A stretch of DNA of 64,000 bases, from assembly GCA_024364735.1 (NCBI GenBank), contig JAGFNQ010005257.1, positions 220,760 to 284,759 on the forward strand, read 5' to 3'. Source of the stretch: Boesenbergia rotunda (lineage: Eukaryota > Streptophyta > Magnoliopsida > Zingiberales > Zingiberaceae). The notes below the pieces were generated by a model, which did not search any database, had not been told where the DNA came from, and saw only the letters and a program-made list of their open reading frames with translations. Position numbers and translations under genes: made by a program. Below, one piece after another: positions 49,348-60,173 of this stretch. Each line of letters opens with the position of its first letter. Positions within the stretch are counted from its first letter, which is position 1.

Positions 49348-50052
49348 AATGGCTAGGAAGATTATTCTAGTCAGATATTTCTGGCCCACGTTACAAGCAG
49401 ACGCTAACAAGTTTGTCACTGGATGTGAAGCTTGTCAAAAGCATCAACATATTGCTCATCGCCCAACAGAACTACTTCGAGCCTCTACAATCTCTTGCCC
49501 CTTCGATCAGTGGGGGATGGACATAGAAGTCCTTTTCCAGCAGGACCATAGCAAAAGAAGTTCCTATTGGTACTGGTGGATTACTTCACCAAATAGGTCG
49601 AAGCCCAGCCACTCGCCTAGATTACTGTGGCTGCCGTGATGAAGATCCTCTGGAAGGATATTGTCTACAGATATAGAATTCCATACAAACTAGTATCAGA
49701 CAATGGTAGATAATTTACAGGTCGCAAACTCAAAGAATTGTGTGAAGGTTGGGTATTCGACAAGTCTTTACTTCAGTCGCTTTCACAAAGCAACGGTTAG
49801 GCTGAAGTTGTACATAGAGAAATAATCAGAGGACTCAAGATAAAGCTAGAATATGTCTGGGGGAGTTGGGTCGAAGAACTCCCAAGCGTTCTATAATCCT
49901 ATCGAATAACTCCCAAAGAGGAAACTAGGCAAAATCCTTTTCATCTGGTCTATGGTGCAGAGGTCGTGATCCCTATTGAGATAGGTGACGAATCAACTCA
50001 GCGACAACTCTACACCAAGGAGAATAACGACCAGGAGCGACTACTCGATTTA

Positions 50053-50730
50053 GGGAGTGTTTGGGAGAGCTTCTGCTAGCTGCTTTTTAGCTTTTAGCCA
50101 TGCAAAAGTGCTTTTGAGTGTTTGGGAATGTCAGATTCTGCTTTAACTTCTGCAACTTTTACTCAAAAGTTAGAAGCAACAATTTGATGCTTTTTTCTGC
50201 TTTTGCTTTTTTGCTTATGGTGTAGAATTAAAAGTTGACATTTATACCCTTAATAAATTTATTACTTTACATAATTACCATCCTATTTTTAAATAAAATC
50301 TTATATTTTTATATAATTTATATTTTCAAAAAATTTTATACATATTTGTATAAATTTATATAAATTTTATTATTTTATTATTTTTTATATTTTTATTAAC
50401 TTTATATTTTTTTAAAATATATATATTATTAAAAAAATAATTTTGATATAATATTTAAAATATAATATTAAATATATAAAATATTATAGATCATGTATCA
50501 AAATTATATTTAAATAATTGAAAAAAATTAATTTTGATAGTTTAAGGATATTATTGTCATTTAATTAAAAATTAAGCTTAAAAGTGATTATTCACCAAAC
50601 ACTCAAACTTTATCTTGTATCAGCTTTTGACTTCTATTTCCAAACACTGTATGCTTTAGCTTCTTACTACTTCAAGATAATCACTACAAGAATCACTTTT
50701 CAAGAAGTAAAAGCTCTCCCAAACACTCCC
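50053..50730. mobile_element. PIF/Harbinger-like MITE, 678 bp
   Basis: 20-bp perfect terminal inverted repeats (GGGAGTGTTTGGGAGAGCTT and its complement) and the 3-bp duplication TTA (50050-50052, 50731-50733) are typical of Tourist/Harbinger elements. The interior is very AT-rich and has no transposase. Confidence 0.88.
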
Positions 50731-50957
50731 TTAGACTTGGTGACAGAAGTGCGTGACAATGTGGCCACCCGACTAGCTGCATACCGCCAACGCATGTGAC
50801 AGGTCTACAACCGGTGAGTGATCCCCCACAATTTCTAGGTCGAAGATTGGTGTGGAAAAGGATCAAGTCGGTCGACGATATTAGAAAGATCTACCTCAAT
50901 GGAGTGGACTTTACACGATCATCGAAAAACTCATGGGTGACAGTTATTATTTGCAGG

Positions 50958-52098
50958 TGTTGGGGTAATCTATGGTCCGGAGTGACCGTGTGTTTTGATG
51001 TTTGGGCAAATGGTTTAAGTTAGGTTCACCCTTGTATTTTGATATGTGTATTTGAGTGTGCAGGTTTGTAGGATACACATAGACTTAGCTGGATGACTTC
51101 GGGTACGGTGAAGGATGACATGGAGGCAAGCCGTGAGCTTGTGTGCGCATCCGAGGGACCATGGATATAGCAGGGACGATGAGCCGAGGGAAGCGGACTT
51201 CGAGGTGTACGTGAAGGATGGCATGAAAGCAAGTCGAGGGCTTGTGTGCATCTGAGGGACAAGGGCCAAAGTTGAAGAGGGTTTGAAGGCAACAGATCGA
51301 GGCTGCTGGAGCAGGAACGATGAGCCGAGGGACGCGGATTTCGAGGCATGCGTGAAGGATGGCATGGAGGCAAGCCAAGGGCTTGTGTGCGCATCTGAGG
51401 GATGGGAGCCGAAGACGAAGAGGGCGCGAAGGCAACAGATTGAGGCTACTGGATGAAGAGTCAGCCGAATTGTGAGGGTTCGAGTGCTGAGTGAATTGTA
51501 CTAGGGAAATCCTAGGGTTCGAGTGCTGAGGGAAATGTACTCGGGAAGGAGAAACCTTAGGTTTGGGAGTGAAACAGTCGACTGGTCCTCGGGCAGTTGA
51601 CTGGTGTATGTCACAGAAAGATCAGTCGACTGCTAATGGGGCAGTCGATTGATGGTGGCTGGAAATTCGAACGTTGGACTTGCAACGGTCGAATTTAGGT
51701 GGGACCAGTCGACTGGTAGCAGTCTTCTCAGCCTAGAGCACTATTTAAAGGGGCTCGGTTTTGGCTGAGACTTCTTGACGAAATTGACTTTGATTAAAGG
51801 TCAATTAGTAGTCTAAGAGCTCAGGAGTGTTGTCTGGATTGTGGCGAGATTTCTCCACCCACAAGGAGCTACATGAGCTAGCTGGAGGTCTTCCAGGGAG
51901 TCATCCACCGACGGATCGGGATCGTCCACCTTACGGACAACCATGGAGTAGGAGCTCTATCTCCGAACTATGTAAAAGTGACATGTTAGCATTGTTTGAT
52001 TGTGTTATTGTTATTTCCTCTTGCGCATGCTAACGTTGTAGGTAGAAAATCGAACGAAAGTTATTCACCCCCTCTAGCTTAACGGTAAGATCCTAACA
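50958..52098 (+). repeat. 5' LTR of the gag-only element
   Basis: 1,141 bp, TGTTGGGGTAATC to GATCCTAACA. It contains a TATTTAAA box at 51742-51749 and a cluster of CAGTCGACTG palindromes at 51585-51715. Confidence 0.92.
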
Positions 52099-52100
52099 AG

Positions 52101-52112
52101 TGGTATCAGAGC
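52101..52112 (+). other. Primer-binding site for initiator tRNA-Met
   Basis: TGGTATCAGAGC is complementary to the 3' end of plant initiator tRNA-Met and lies two bases inside the LTR. Confidence 0.9.
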
Positions 52113-52165
52113 GAAGGTTCGGTCATCTACGGACTAACCGCCGAGAGAGCAAAAAGCTAGAGGAG

Positions 52166-52555
52166 ATGACGACTGAAGAAAAGTTGGGCGATGACATCAA
52201 CGTTCCACCTCCCTATGATCGCGAGGATTTCGACTATTGGAGGATGCGGACAAAGACTTGGTTCGACATGGATTGGAACTACATGATTGCGCTTGAAGAA
52301 CCATTTGAAGTTCCAAAGGATAAGCATGAGAAAAAGCTCCGACTAAGATATTGGAATAAGGAGCAACAAGCACAAGCAAAGGCAAATGAAATGATAATTT
52401 CAATTTTAGTTAATATTTTACCTAATAATATAATTAGTGGTGTAGGTGAATATCAAAGTGTACATGAGTTATGGAATAAGGTGATAGCATTCCATGAAAA
52501 CCTTACACAAGCTAAATTAGTGGAAGATCCCAAGGAAGTAAGCTTAATGGTCTAA
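52166..52555 (+). pseudogene. Gag-like open frame of the gag-only element
   Basis: 129 codons run from the ATG at 52166 to a stop at 52553. FDYWRMRTKTWFDMDW and LWNKVIAFHENLTQAKL fit the copia-type Gag (DUF4219/UBN2) region. The same frame continues past that stop with an acidic, Ser/Glu-rich stretch broken by further stops (52556-52860), then a basic stretch. No zinc knuckle is visible. It is probably the N-terminal part of Gag from a SIRE-like element. Confidence 0.75.
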
Positions 52556-53989
52556 GAAGAGGAGAAGGGTTAATCGGATGAGGAAAGAAGCTCAACATCC
52601 GAAGAGAAGGAGGAAGGAGAAAAAGATTCATCCATCTCATCAAGTGAAGTGGCATAAGAAAGCGAAAGGTCATCCACTTCATCAAGGGAAGAAGAAGAGG
52701 TCTCCACTTCAAAGATTGAGGGGGAGGAGAGACCACCCTTGATACCGGAGCAAGAAGAAGGTCCCATCTCCACCCAAGCGAAGGAGGGAAAGTCCAAGAA
52801 TGACAAGGGTAGCATATAACTATAGCAAGGAGGGAAAGTCCAAGAATGACAAGGGGATACCATTTAAAAGCAAGAAGAAGGTCTTAACTAAGGACAAGAG
52901 GTCCAAGGTTAAGAAGGTTAGGGTTGTAGACCAAGAGTCATCAGAGGTACTCCGATGTGGTCTAGCTTTTGTTGAGTCACCTAGGGAGGTGGCTAAGGCT
53001 AAAAGCTTAAGGGGGAGCTCTAGGAGCCAAGTTGGGACCCATGAGTTATGGATCCCGGGAGGATTCCTCTCGGAAGTCTAGATGGGTATGGAGTGTGCTA
53101 AAGGATGTGGAGATGGGTTTGGAGTCTCAATCCTAGGGTTTTGGCACAATGGATTTGAGTTTCATGCATGAAAATATGACATTGAGAGGATGGTCAAAAG
53201 CTAATGGATTTAAGATCAAGGTTCAATTGAACTATTTAGCTAGTTTTGGATTTTGTGTCAATCTTGGGATTGATGATAGATCCATGGTTGGATGTATTTT
53301 TTCCAAGTAGATATGGGTACCACAAACCTCTCCACAAAATTTGAAAATTTTTGGAGATTTGTGGAATTTCTGGTGCATTTCTGAATTTGGGTCAGAAATG
53401 CTGAAATTGGGGTTTTCAGGGTGCCAGTCGACTGGTAATTGTCCCAGTCGACTGGTAAAGGCTGAAAAATGGGTTTTAGCAATTGGAAGGTATCCAAATG
53501 ATGTAAAACAAGTGTGTAATCTTATGGGGGGCTTAATACACTGTATTTATGATCATTAGAAGATAAAGGATCCAATAAGAGGAAAATTGTTGGAGTTTTT
53601 TTGATGTATGGTAAAGGAGGAGAAGTGTTGGGTTTAAGTGGGAAACCAAACACGACTTTGTAAGAAATCCTAAGTCCAGAGGGAGCTTAGGTAAAGGGGG
53701 AGCATTGTTGCTCATTTGGTGGCGTAAGGGGAACCTTGGAAAGGTTCTTAAAAAGCCTTTGTAAGTTCAATGTCGGGGGAGCCTTGGAAAGGTTTTAAAA
53801 AACCCGTTTTGGTAAAAGTCCTAAACTCGTGGGAAGGTTAGGTGTGAGGATGCCTTGTGATAGGATCCATGTTACATTGCATATGCATTGGCGGTGTAAA
53901 TCCAAGGTGAAGCCTTGGCAACGTAAGTCCAAATGGTTGTTAGCATTGTTTTTGCTATTTATTTTCCCTAACTTAAACGTATTGCCAAA

Positions 53990-54007
53990 CATCAAAAAGG
54001 GGGAGAT
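53990..54007 (+). other. Polypurine tract of the gag-only element
   Basis: AAAAAGGGGGAGAT is placed directly before the 3' LTR start TGTTGGGGCAATC. Confidence 0.85.
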
Positions 54008-55137
54008 TGTTGGGGCAATCTATGGTCCGGAGTGACCATGTGTTTTGATGTTTGGGCAAAGGGTTTAAGTTAGGTTCACCCTTGTATTTTGATATGTGTA
54101 TTTGAGTGTGCATGTTTGCAGAATACACATGGACTTAGCTAGACGGCTTCAGGTACGGTGAAGGATGGCATGGAGGCAATCCGTGGGCTTGTGTGCACAT
54201 TCGAGGGACCATGGATATAGTAGGGACGATGAACCGAGGGAAGCGGACTTCGAGACGTACGTGAAGGATGACATGAAGGCAAGCCGAGGGCTTGTGTGCA
54301 TCTGAGGGATGAGGGCTAAAGTCGAAGAAGGCTTGAAGGCAACAGATCGAGGCTGCTGGAGCAGGAACGATGAGTCGAGGGATGTGGACTTCGAGGCATG
54401 CGTGAAGGATGGCATGGAGGTAAGCCGAGGGCTTGTGTGCGCATATAAGGGACGGGAGCCGAAGATGAAGAGGGAGCAAAGGCAACAGATCGAGGCTGCT
54501 GGATGAAGAGTCAGCTGAGTCGTGAGGGTTCGAGTGCTGAGTGAATTGTACTCAGAAAATCCTAGGGTTCGAGTGCTAAGGGAAATGTACTCGGGAAAGG
54601 GAAACCTTAGGTTTGGGAGTAAACCAGTCGACTGGCCCTGGGGCAATCGACTGGTGTATGCCACAGAAAGATCATTCGACTGCTAATGGGGCAGTCGACT
54701 GGTGGTGGCTAGAAATTCGAACGTTGGGCTTGTTAGGTGGGACCAGTCAACTGACAGTAGTCTTCTCAGCCTAGAGCACTATTTAAAGGGGCTCAGTTTT
54801 GGCTGAGAGTTCTTGACGAAATTGGCTTTGGTTAAAGGTCAATTAATAGTCTAAGAGCTCAAGAGTGTTGTCTGGATTATGGCGAGGTTTATCCACCCAC
54901 AAGGAGTTACACGAGCTAGCCAGAGGTCTTCCGGGGAGTCATCCACCAACGGATCGGGATCATCCACCATACGGACAACCGTGGAGTAGGAGCTCTATCT
55001 CCGAACCACGTAAAGGTGACGTGTTAGCATTGTTTGATTGTGTTATTATTATTTCCGCTTGCGCATGCTAACGTTGTAGGTAGAAAATCAAACGAAAGCT
55101 ATTCACCCCCCTCTAGTTTAACGGTAAGATCCTAACA
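54008..55137 (+). repeat. 3' LTR of the gag-only element
   Basis: 1,130 bp. It resembles the 5' LTR closely, with scattered substitutions and one loss of about 14 bp near 54730. It ends GATCCTAACA. Confidence 0.92.
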
Positions 55138-55207
55138 GCAGGATGTTGATAGCAAAAGACTAGAAAGACCATGAAACGTAAGTCACCTCCAATCTTATGG
55201 CGCCCAA

Positions 55208-56002
55208 TAATCCGGACGACTGATATAATTTTTTGAACTTAAATCGAGGATATGCACAAGTATAAAATATTATCTTACTTTTTATTTTTAATTTAAATAA
55301 GCACACATTATCATAATGCCTAATTTTAAATTAAAGAATAATGTGGTAAAATATTATATTAAATTATATATTATTATCACTAAATATATAAGATTTTATT
55401 TGATAATTTAAATTGAATCAAATAATATTAAATTATATTTTATTTTCTATAATTTTTATTATATGATAATTTGATAATTAAATAATTAAGATTATATATA
55501 ATCAAAAATATTAGAATCAAACGGACCTTACGAATTTTAAATTAGTATAAAATGAATAACTATTTTATTTGTAATATCTGTCCACATTAATTTAAGCTAA
55601 CAGGTTGTTGTCCTCAAGCGGGCCCAGCTCGCCTCCAATTGAAAGGAGGATAGCTAAATGAATGCAACAATATACAATGTGAGAGGCCAAAGTCTTAGGC
55701 CGGCCATTACGCGGTTTCGACTTTCTTAAACGAAAGGTGTGCCGGCCCTACCATCAGCTCACCATAGCAGTGGGGGCCCACTGATGCCTCTGGGGTAGGT
55801 GACGGGTATGATGTCGAAATTGCCGGGACGTAATCCGAACCAGACGATGGGCCACGTGGCTTTTGTGGGTGCTGCGGCGGAACGCCCGAATCATTGACCT
55901 CCCCGATCGGAAACCAACGCCTTCTCTTTTCTATCGGCGATGCCGACCGAGCAGTTCTCCGGTCATCATCCGCCCTCTGAGCGTGCGTGAGATCCAGTCC
56001 CG
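55208..56002 (+). promoter_or_regulatory. AT-rich spacer, then probable promoter of the RING-H2 gene
   Basis: 55208-55560 is AT-rich with nothing recognisable. 55690-56002 is GC-rich and likely holds the promoter and 5' leader of the RING gene. Antisense open frames here are composition effects. Confidence 0.45.
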
Positions 56003-57058
56003 ATGGCTCTCTACCTTCGGATCCTTTCCGATGAGACTGAGGCCGAGGCGGAGCTGGAAGTCCCTCCTCCTCCTCTCCCTTCACTTTCCAGATTCGAGTA
56101 TCAGCACAACCGCCGCGTGTCCAACGTCCTCCTGATCGGTGCCGCCTTATTTGCTGCGGCTCTCCTCCTTTCCATCATCTACTACGCCGTACTCCGCCGC
56201 CGCCGCCGCCGTCCCTCACTCGCTGCCGCCGACTTAAGCGTCGGAGGCAATCAAGATGATGGATCGTCGTCGGAAGAAGGGGATCCGCTCCATCACGTGT
56301 GGTACATCCGGACAGTAGGCCTCGAGGAGTCCACCATCAGCTCAATATCCGTGGCGGAGTACCGCGCCGGCGACGGCCACCTTGAAAGCACCTCCACTTG
56401 CTCCGTATGCCTTGGCGAGTTCTGCGACGGGGATCTTGTCCGCCTGCTCCCTAAGTGCGCCCACGCGTTCCACGTCCCCTGCATCGACACCTGGCTCCGG
56501 GCTCACGTCAATTGTCCCCTCTGCCGGGCTCTCATAGTAGATCCCCAGGGCGAGCCTGCGCTCGCTGGCCTGGACCCCTCTACCACTACTTCGGGGGGCT
56601 CGATGGACTCCGTCTCAGTATCCTCCGGTGTTGCGGGTCGCCAAATGGGAAACCCTCTACTTGATGAACAACAAAACGGAGGATCACAGACATCGATTGA
56701 CGTCGTGATTCCCGTCAACCCTTTTGGAGAATTTGAATCACTCCCTGAGAGTTCGTCGTCGCAAGAGAAAATTGACATGGGTGCTAATAGTCTGCAGCCA
56801 GCTACGCGATCCGTCTCAATGGACGCACCATTAATGAATTCTGTCGTTGTTAGAATCGAGCCCGGACAAAGGATCTTTGATAAGGATGGGAAAGATGCAA
56901 ACTTTTTTGGAGAGAGTGCAGGAAAGGGTACTTCCTCCAAAGAGCTTGCGAATCAGAAGGATCGTTCTGATATGGAAAGATCGGTTTCTACCAATGGAAG
57001 AGGGTTCTTTTTCTCAAGACATGGACGGGTTGCCAGAATACACAGTATGCATATGTAA
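56003..57058 (+). CDS. ATL-type RING-H2 E3 ubiquitin ligase, single exon, intact
   Basis: 351 residues from the ATG at 56003 (CCCGATGG), no intron, as usual for the ATL family. A single membrane segment lies at about residues 41-62 (NVLLIGAALFAAALLLSII), followed by a basic stop-transfer run RRRRRR at 65-70. The GLD-like motif is VGLEES at 105-110. The RING-H2 ligands are C133, C136, C152, H154, H157, C160, C171 and C174, with normal spacing and the conserved W164. HVWYIRTVGL resembles the ATL51/52 group. It would act as a membrane-anchored ligase that recruits an E2 through the RING (family knowledge); the substrate is unknown. The Ser-rich C-terminal half ends in a basic GFFFSRHGR segment. 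Codon use is GC-rich in the first half. Confidence 0.94.
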   Translation: MALYLRILSDETEAEAELEVPPPPLPSLSRFEYQHNRRVSNVLLIGAALFAAALLLSIIYYAVLRRRRRRPSLAAADLSVGGNQDDGSSSEEGDPLHHVWYIRTVGLEESTISSISVAEYRAGDGHLESTSTCSVCLGEFCDGDLVRLLPKCAHAFHVPCIDTWLRAHVNCPLCRALIVDPQGEPALAGLDPSTTTSGGSMDSVSVSSGVAGRQMGNPLLDEQQNGGSQTSIDVVIPVNPFGEFESLPESSSSQEKIDMGANSLQPATRSVSMDAPLMNSVVVRIEPGQRIFDKDGKDANFFGESAGKGTSSKELANQKDRSDMERSVSTNGRGFFFSRHGRVARIHSMHM

Positions 57059-58176
57059 CATTGGCATCTGTTAGTTTTCAGGCTGCGGTATATGCAGATC
57101 ATGGATACAAGGAGCAGTCAGCCAATTAGTTTCTCATATCTCTGTTTTATATATGATTTTATTAGGAGGAAGGTTCAAAAATATTTTTCCATGGCCGAGG
57201 ACTTTGTTGGCAGTGAACTAAACAACTAAAACTTTGTCGAGGGTGAGTTATTGGATGCATAGCTTCATCAACTTTCTGCTCAGCAGAGCAATGCCTGTGC
57301 AGTCATTGGATGTGTTGCAGAATAAACATTCTGTTTGCTTCTCTAACCTACTTTGTGTTTTATTTCATAGATTGCTAGCTCATAAGGTATAATTGTGCTT
57401 GAGATTCTGTGTATTAGCAGAGTTTATTTGCACAGTGATACTGTCCTTTTGTTGATCAACATCACGTGTTCTTTCCTCTCTGGAACCACACATGCATCCT
57501 AAATATGCTTCTTTTTGTTTGCATAATTGCATTAGCAATCCAGTCTGTCTATGTTAGTCTTCAAGACACTGCTTTGCCTGAACATTTTAGGTCTCCCGCT
57601 AATCAATCGGCATCGTTTTAGTCGGTCTTGCAGTAGCACTGGACTTATTCTTACACATCATCATACATTCAGTTTGATTTACTTAATAGTTTACAGAATT
57701 CTACTAGGCTTTGCTTGTTGCAGGTTACTTAATAGAATTCTACTAGAATTTTCAATTGAGTTCATTTTATTTCCTTTGCAAATCCAAAGCTTTCACAGAT
57801 ACATTCTTGTTAGCTTTTGCTCATAATTGCAGAATCGCCTAATTTGCCTACACTTTTATTTATTTTCAAGATATATCCAATTAAACTTCTTATATTGGAA
57901 TATGCTGCCTAGTAGTTTTATTTATTTATTTTCTGTTGTGCTGCAACTGCAATACAATGTTCTTTTTTTTCTCTCTCTTTCTGAAACTATGATGTGGTGC
58001 TGCTTTAGTGATTTCCATTGATTATATATTTTCTCTAGATATATCATTAGGAAGTTTTTTCTCTCTTTGGTTATTGAGTCCTATTTGGTTAATCCATGAA
58101 TGAAGTGAGCCATTACTCTTGACGTTCTAATCAGATCAAATTGCATCACCTTAGTAATAGCCAACAGGTGCTTTCG
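57059..58176. other. 3' region of the RING-H2 gene and spacer
   Basis: AT- and T-rich sequence without a recognised gene. The first few hundred bases probably hold the 3' untranslated region. Confidence 0.45.
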
Positions 58177-59440
58177 CTATGTACCTCCTCTTGAATTGCT
58201 CCCAACAAGATGATGAGCTGCTGTTGAAATCTCGTCCATCGATCTCAGCTGGCAATCGTCTTCTATCTACACTCGATCAAATGAAACAAGTAGGGTAAAG
58301 TTATGATCATGCATCCTCATTCATCACTCATTTCATAATGCTATATATGTGTCTATGTACATATCATCTACCTTGAGGCTAAAAGATAAGAAGATCATTT
58401 GGGTAAGGGTGGTCATGTTGAGATGGAGCATGTTCAAGCGTAGATTTTGCAACCCCGAGACCATCTTTACCATGAATGTCGTCTGCCTCCATGAGACCAC
58501 CTTGAGGATCTACCATACGCACCTCCGTCACCGGCACTATTACTCCTTGGTTGACGCCTTCAGTAGTAGCATCTTTCTTATTGCACAAACAAGAGTCTAT
58601 TGAGTATTGAGGAAATACAAAGAAATCTATGAACCCATGAGATGCAATTGTACTTTGCTTGGATATCCACTTTTGCACCTCTAGGGATTGAACTGACTGT
58701 TCAAGATCTTTCACGAAATTAATTACACCTCCGACAATTTTTGATTGCCCTGACAAAGTCCTCACGGGATGAATTGATGGTTAATGCATGAGTGTTGCTA
58801 CCATGAGGTTTGGGGGTCAAAACTTAGCAAAGTTTGCGTGCCAGCCCTTCCCACGTATTAGCCACAACATCCGGGCTAGTAGCCCTCGTAATTTATCTCT
58901 TCCGTGTTGATTCTGAGACGGATTGGCGGGGACGCTGGGACGAGCGAATCGTCTTTTGCCACCTTGATCGCCCTGACAACATATGCAAAAAGTTATATTC
59001 ATGTATGGATATAGTTCGTTGTGTCGGGCTTTCAATATACCAAAAATTAGCTTTGATTGTTTTGAAAACTAATCAAGGACAATTTTTATTAAAGCACTAA
59101 TCATTGTGTCATGAGTTTTTGCTCGCCATTTTGGGAATTGAGGCCAGAGGGCTTGAACAATAGTAAGCATACACTTGGTCAGTCAGCAAAAAAGAGAAAG
59201 AAGATGGACCTTTTGAAGATACGATCGGATCACAGCAAGGTACTCATTCATCAGCTTTCTACCTGCCATTGTGGTCACCACCACTTCATCTCCTATGATA
59301 ACTTTGTCATTCTCTTGGACTCCATTGATATTGTTTTCATAGGCTACCACATCCACCAGCACTGCTATGATAATCACCAAAAGCATAGCCCCAAGCTCGT
59401 GTTGTACAACTCCATCATGGTGCAATTGCGTAGGTCTTGA
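58177..59440 (-). pseudogene. bHLH transcription factor relic (group Ia, bHLH94/96/FAMA-like), split by a SINE
   Basis: On the minus strand, 59183-59425 has GRKLMNEYLAVIRSYL, the end of the basic region plus helix 1. 58379-58740 has SKIVGGVINFVKDLEQS, helix 2, followed by FIDFFVFPQYS, a conserved group Ia segment. 58177-58255 has EDDCQLRSMDEISTAAHHLV, the conserved C-terminal end. The His-Glu-Arg DNA contacts of the basic region are missing. A SINE has entered at the loop/helix 2 junction, and the frame does not continue across. An acceptor-like CAG precedes the GDQ codons, so a former intron lay there. The parent gene would be a stomatal or epidermal-lineage type regulator, by family only. 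Confidence 0.78.
58757..58963 (+). mobile_element. SINE copy B inside the bHLH relic
   Basis: It is flanked by 16-bp repeats TTGATYGCCCTGACAA (58741-58756, 58964-58979, one difference). Its body shares ACATCCGGGCTAGTAGCCCT and GGACGCTGGGACGAGCGAAT with copy C, and only the 3' end with copy A. It is antisense to the bHLH relic. Confidence 0.82.
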
Positions 59441-59799
59441 GTGAACACTCAGAGGCCAAGCTCAGTTGTGTAACTTAGAGGGAAAGCTAGCGAACAGATT
59501 GTAGAGCGAGAATACCTCTGAGGCTTCACTGAAAACATGAGCAACACGAGACTTTTAAGAGAGGCCAGTCAGGTCTATTACAGAAGCCACTTGAAATTGT
59601 TGAACCTTACCCAGGAAATAAGACACAAGCCTGAAGGCGAATGAAGGGGAATAAGTGATTGAGCAAAGGCCTTGGGAAAAAATGGAAATTAACCCTTGGA
59701 TACAGGAGCACATGATCCAGATGATAGATACACCAATAGCAAATATACATGTTCTTGGGGACATCGAGCAATCCGAATTCTTCAAATTCTTGAACTAAC
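59441..59799. other. No gene recognised
   Basis: Presumed 5' part of the decayed bHLH gene. The open frames here show no known motif. Confidence 0.4.
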
Positions 59800-59958
59800 T
59801 TAGTCATTTGAAGCCGTTGTAACAGATTGTGAGTTTTGTATATCACGCAAAGCTTCCTGAAAACTCTTTACAGCACTATCATAGTGCATAAATCCCATGA
59901 ACCAAAATTCGTCGTTGTCAATGGAGACATCCTGGATATACTTTTCTGCGGGATTCAT
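59800..59958 (-). other. Small open frame of 52 codons, unknown
   Basis: It starts MNPAEKYIQDVSIDNDEFWF and contains YDSAVKSFQEALRDI. It has an ATG and balanced composition, and it lies upstream of the bHLH relic on the same strand. It could be a former first exon or chance. I recognise no family. Confidence 0.35.
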
Positions 59959-60004
59959 TTTGCTTGTCTAGCTGTCCTCACAGATGGACAGATGGTTTGC
60001 ATGT

Positions 60005-60173
60005 AGATATTATCATCATAAGATTTGGAAGTTAAAATCGGACAAAGTTAGTGTGTCGGCTCTCCCCACGAGTTAGCATAGTATTCGGGCTAGTAGCCCT
60101 CTTGATTTATCTCCGTATTGACTCTGTGATAAGTTCGCGGGAGCACTGGGGCGAGCGAATTACCTTTTATCAC
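60005..60173 (+). mobile_element. SINE copy C, about 170 bp
   Basis: It resembles copy B along its length: GGCTCTCCCCACGAGTTAGC, ATTCGGGCTAGTAGCCCTC and CACTGGGGCGAGCGAATT. No clear target duplication was found, so the ends are approximate. Confidence 0.7.

Larger units (their letters stand above)
50958..55137 (+). mobile_element. Gag-only LTR retrotransposon, 4,180 bp
   Basis: LTRs at 50958-52098 and 54008-55137 are flanked by the exact duplication GCAGG (50953-50957, 55138-55142). A PBS, TGGTATCAGAGC, and a PPT are present. The interior (1.9 kb) has a Gag-like frame but no protease, integrase or reverse transcriptase. It would depend on another element for mobility. It sits in a gypsy pol relic. 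Confidence 0.93.
49348..55207 (+). pseudogene. Ty3/gypsy pol relic (integrase end), twice interrupted
   Basis: 49349-49639 encodes the H2C2 zinc region and the start of the integrase core (ADANKFVTGCEACQKH, QWGMDIE). Frameshifts and stops follow to about 50050. The match resumes after a MITE (50734-50957, LVTEVRDN, ATRLAAYRQRM) and after the gag-only element (55143-55207). The terminal stop is at about 55207. Reverse transcriptase and RNase H are absent on the left. It is clearly non-functional. Confidence 0.8.

Noticed and set aside
51015..51435. Minus-strand frames with repeated HAILHA/CHPS patterns (also 54135-54664)
   Set aside because: They lie in the LTRs of the gag-only element and reflect an internal repeat in the LTR, not a gene.
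56503..56940. 145-codon frame antisense to the RING-H2 gene
   Set aside because: Shadow of the GC-rich ATL coding sequence.
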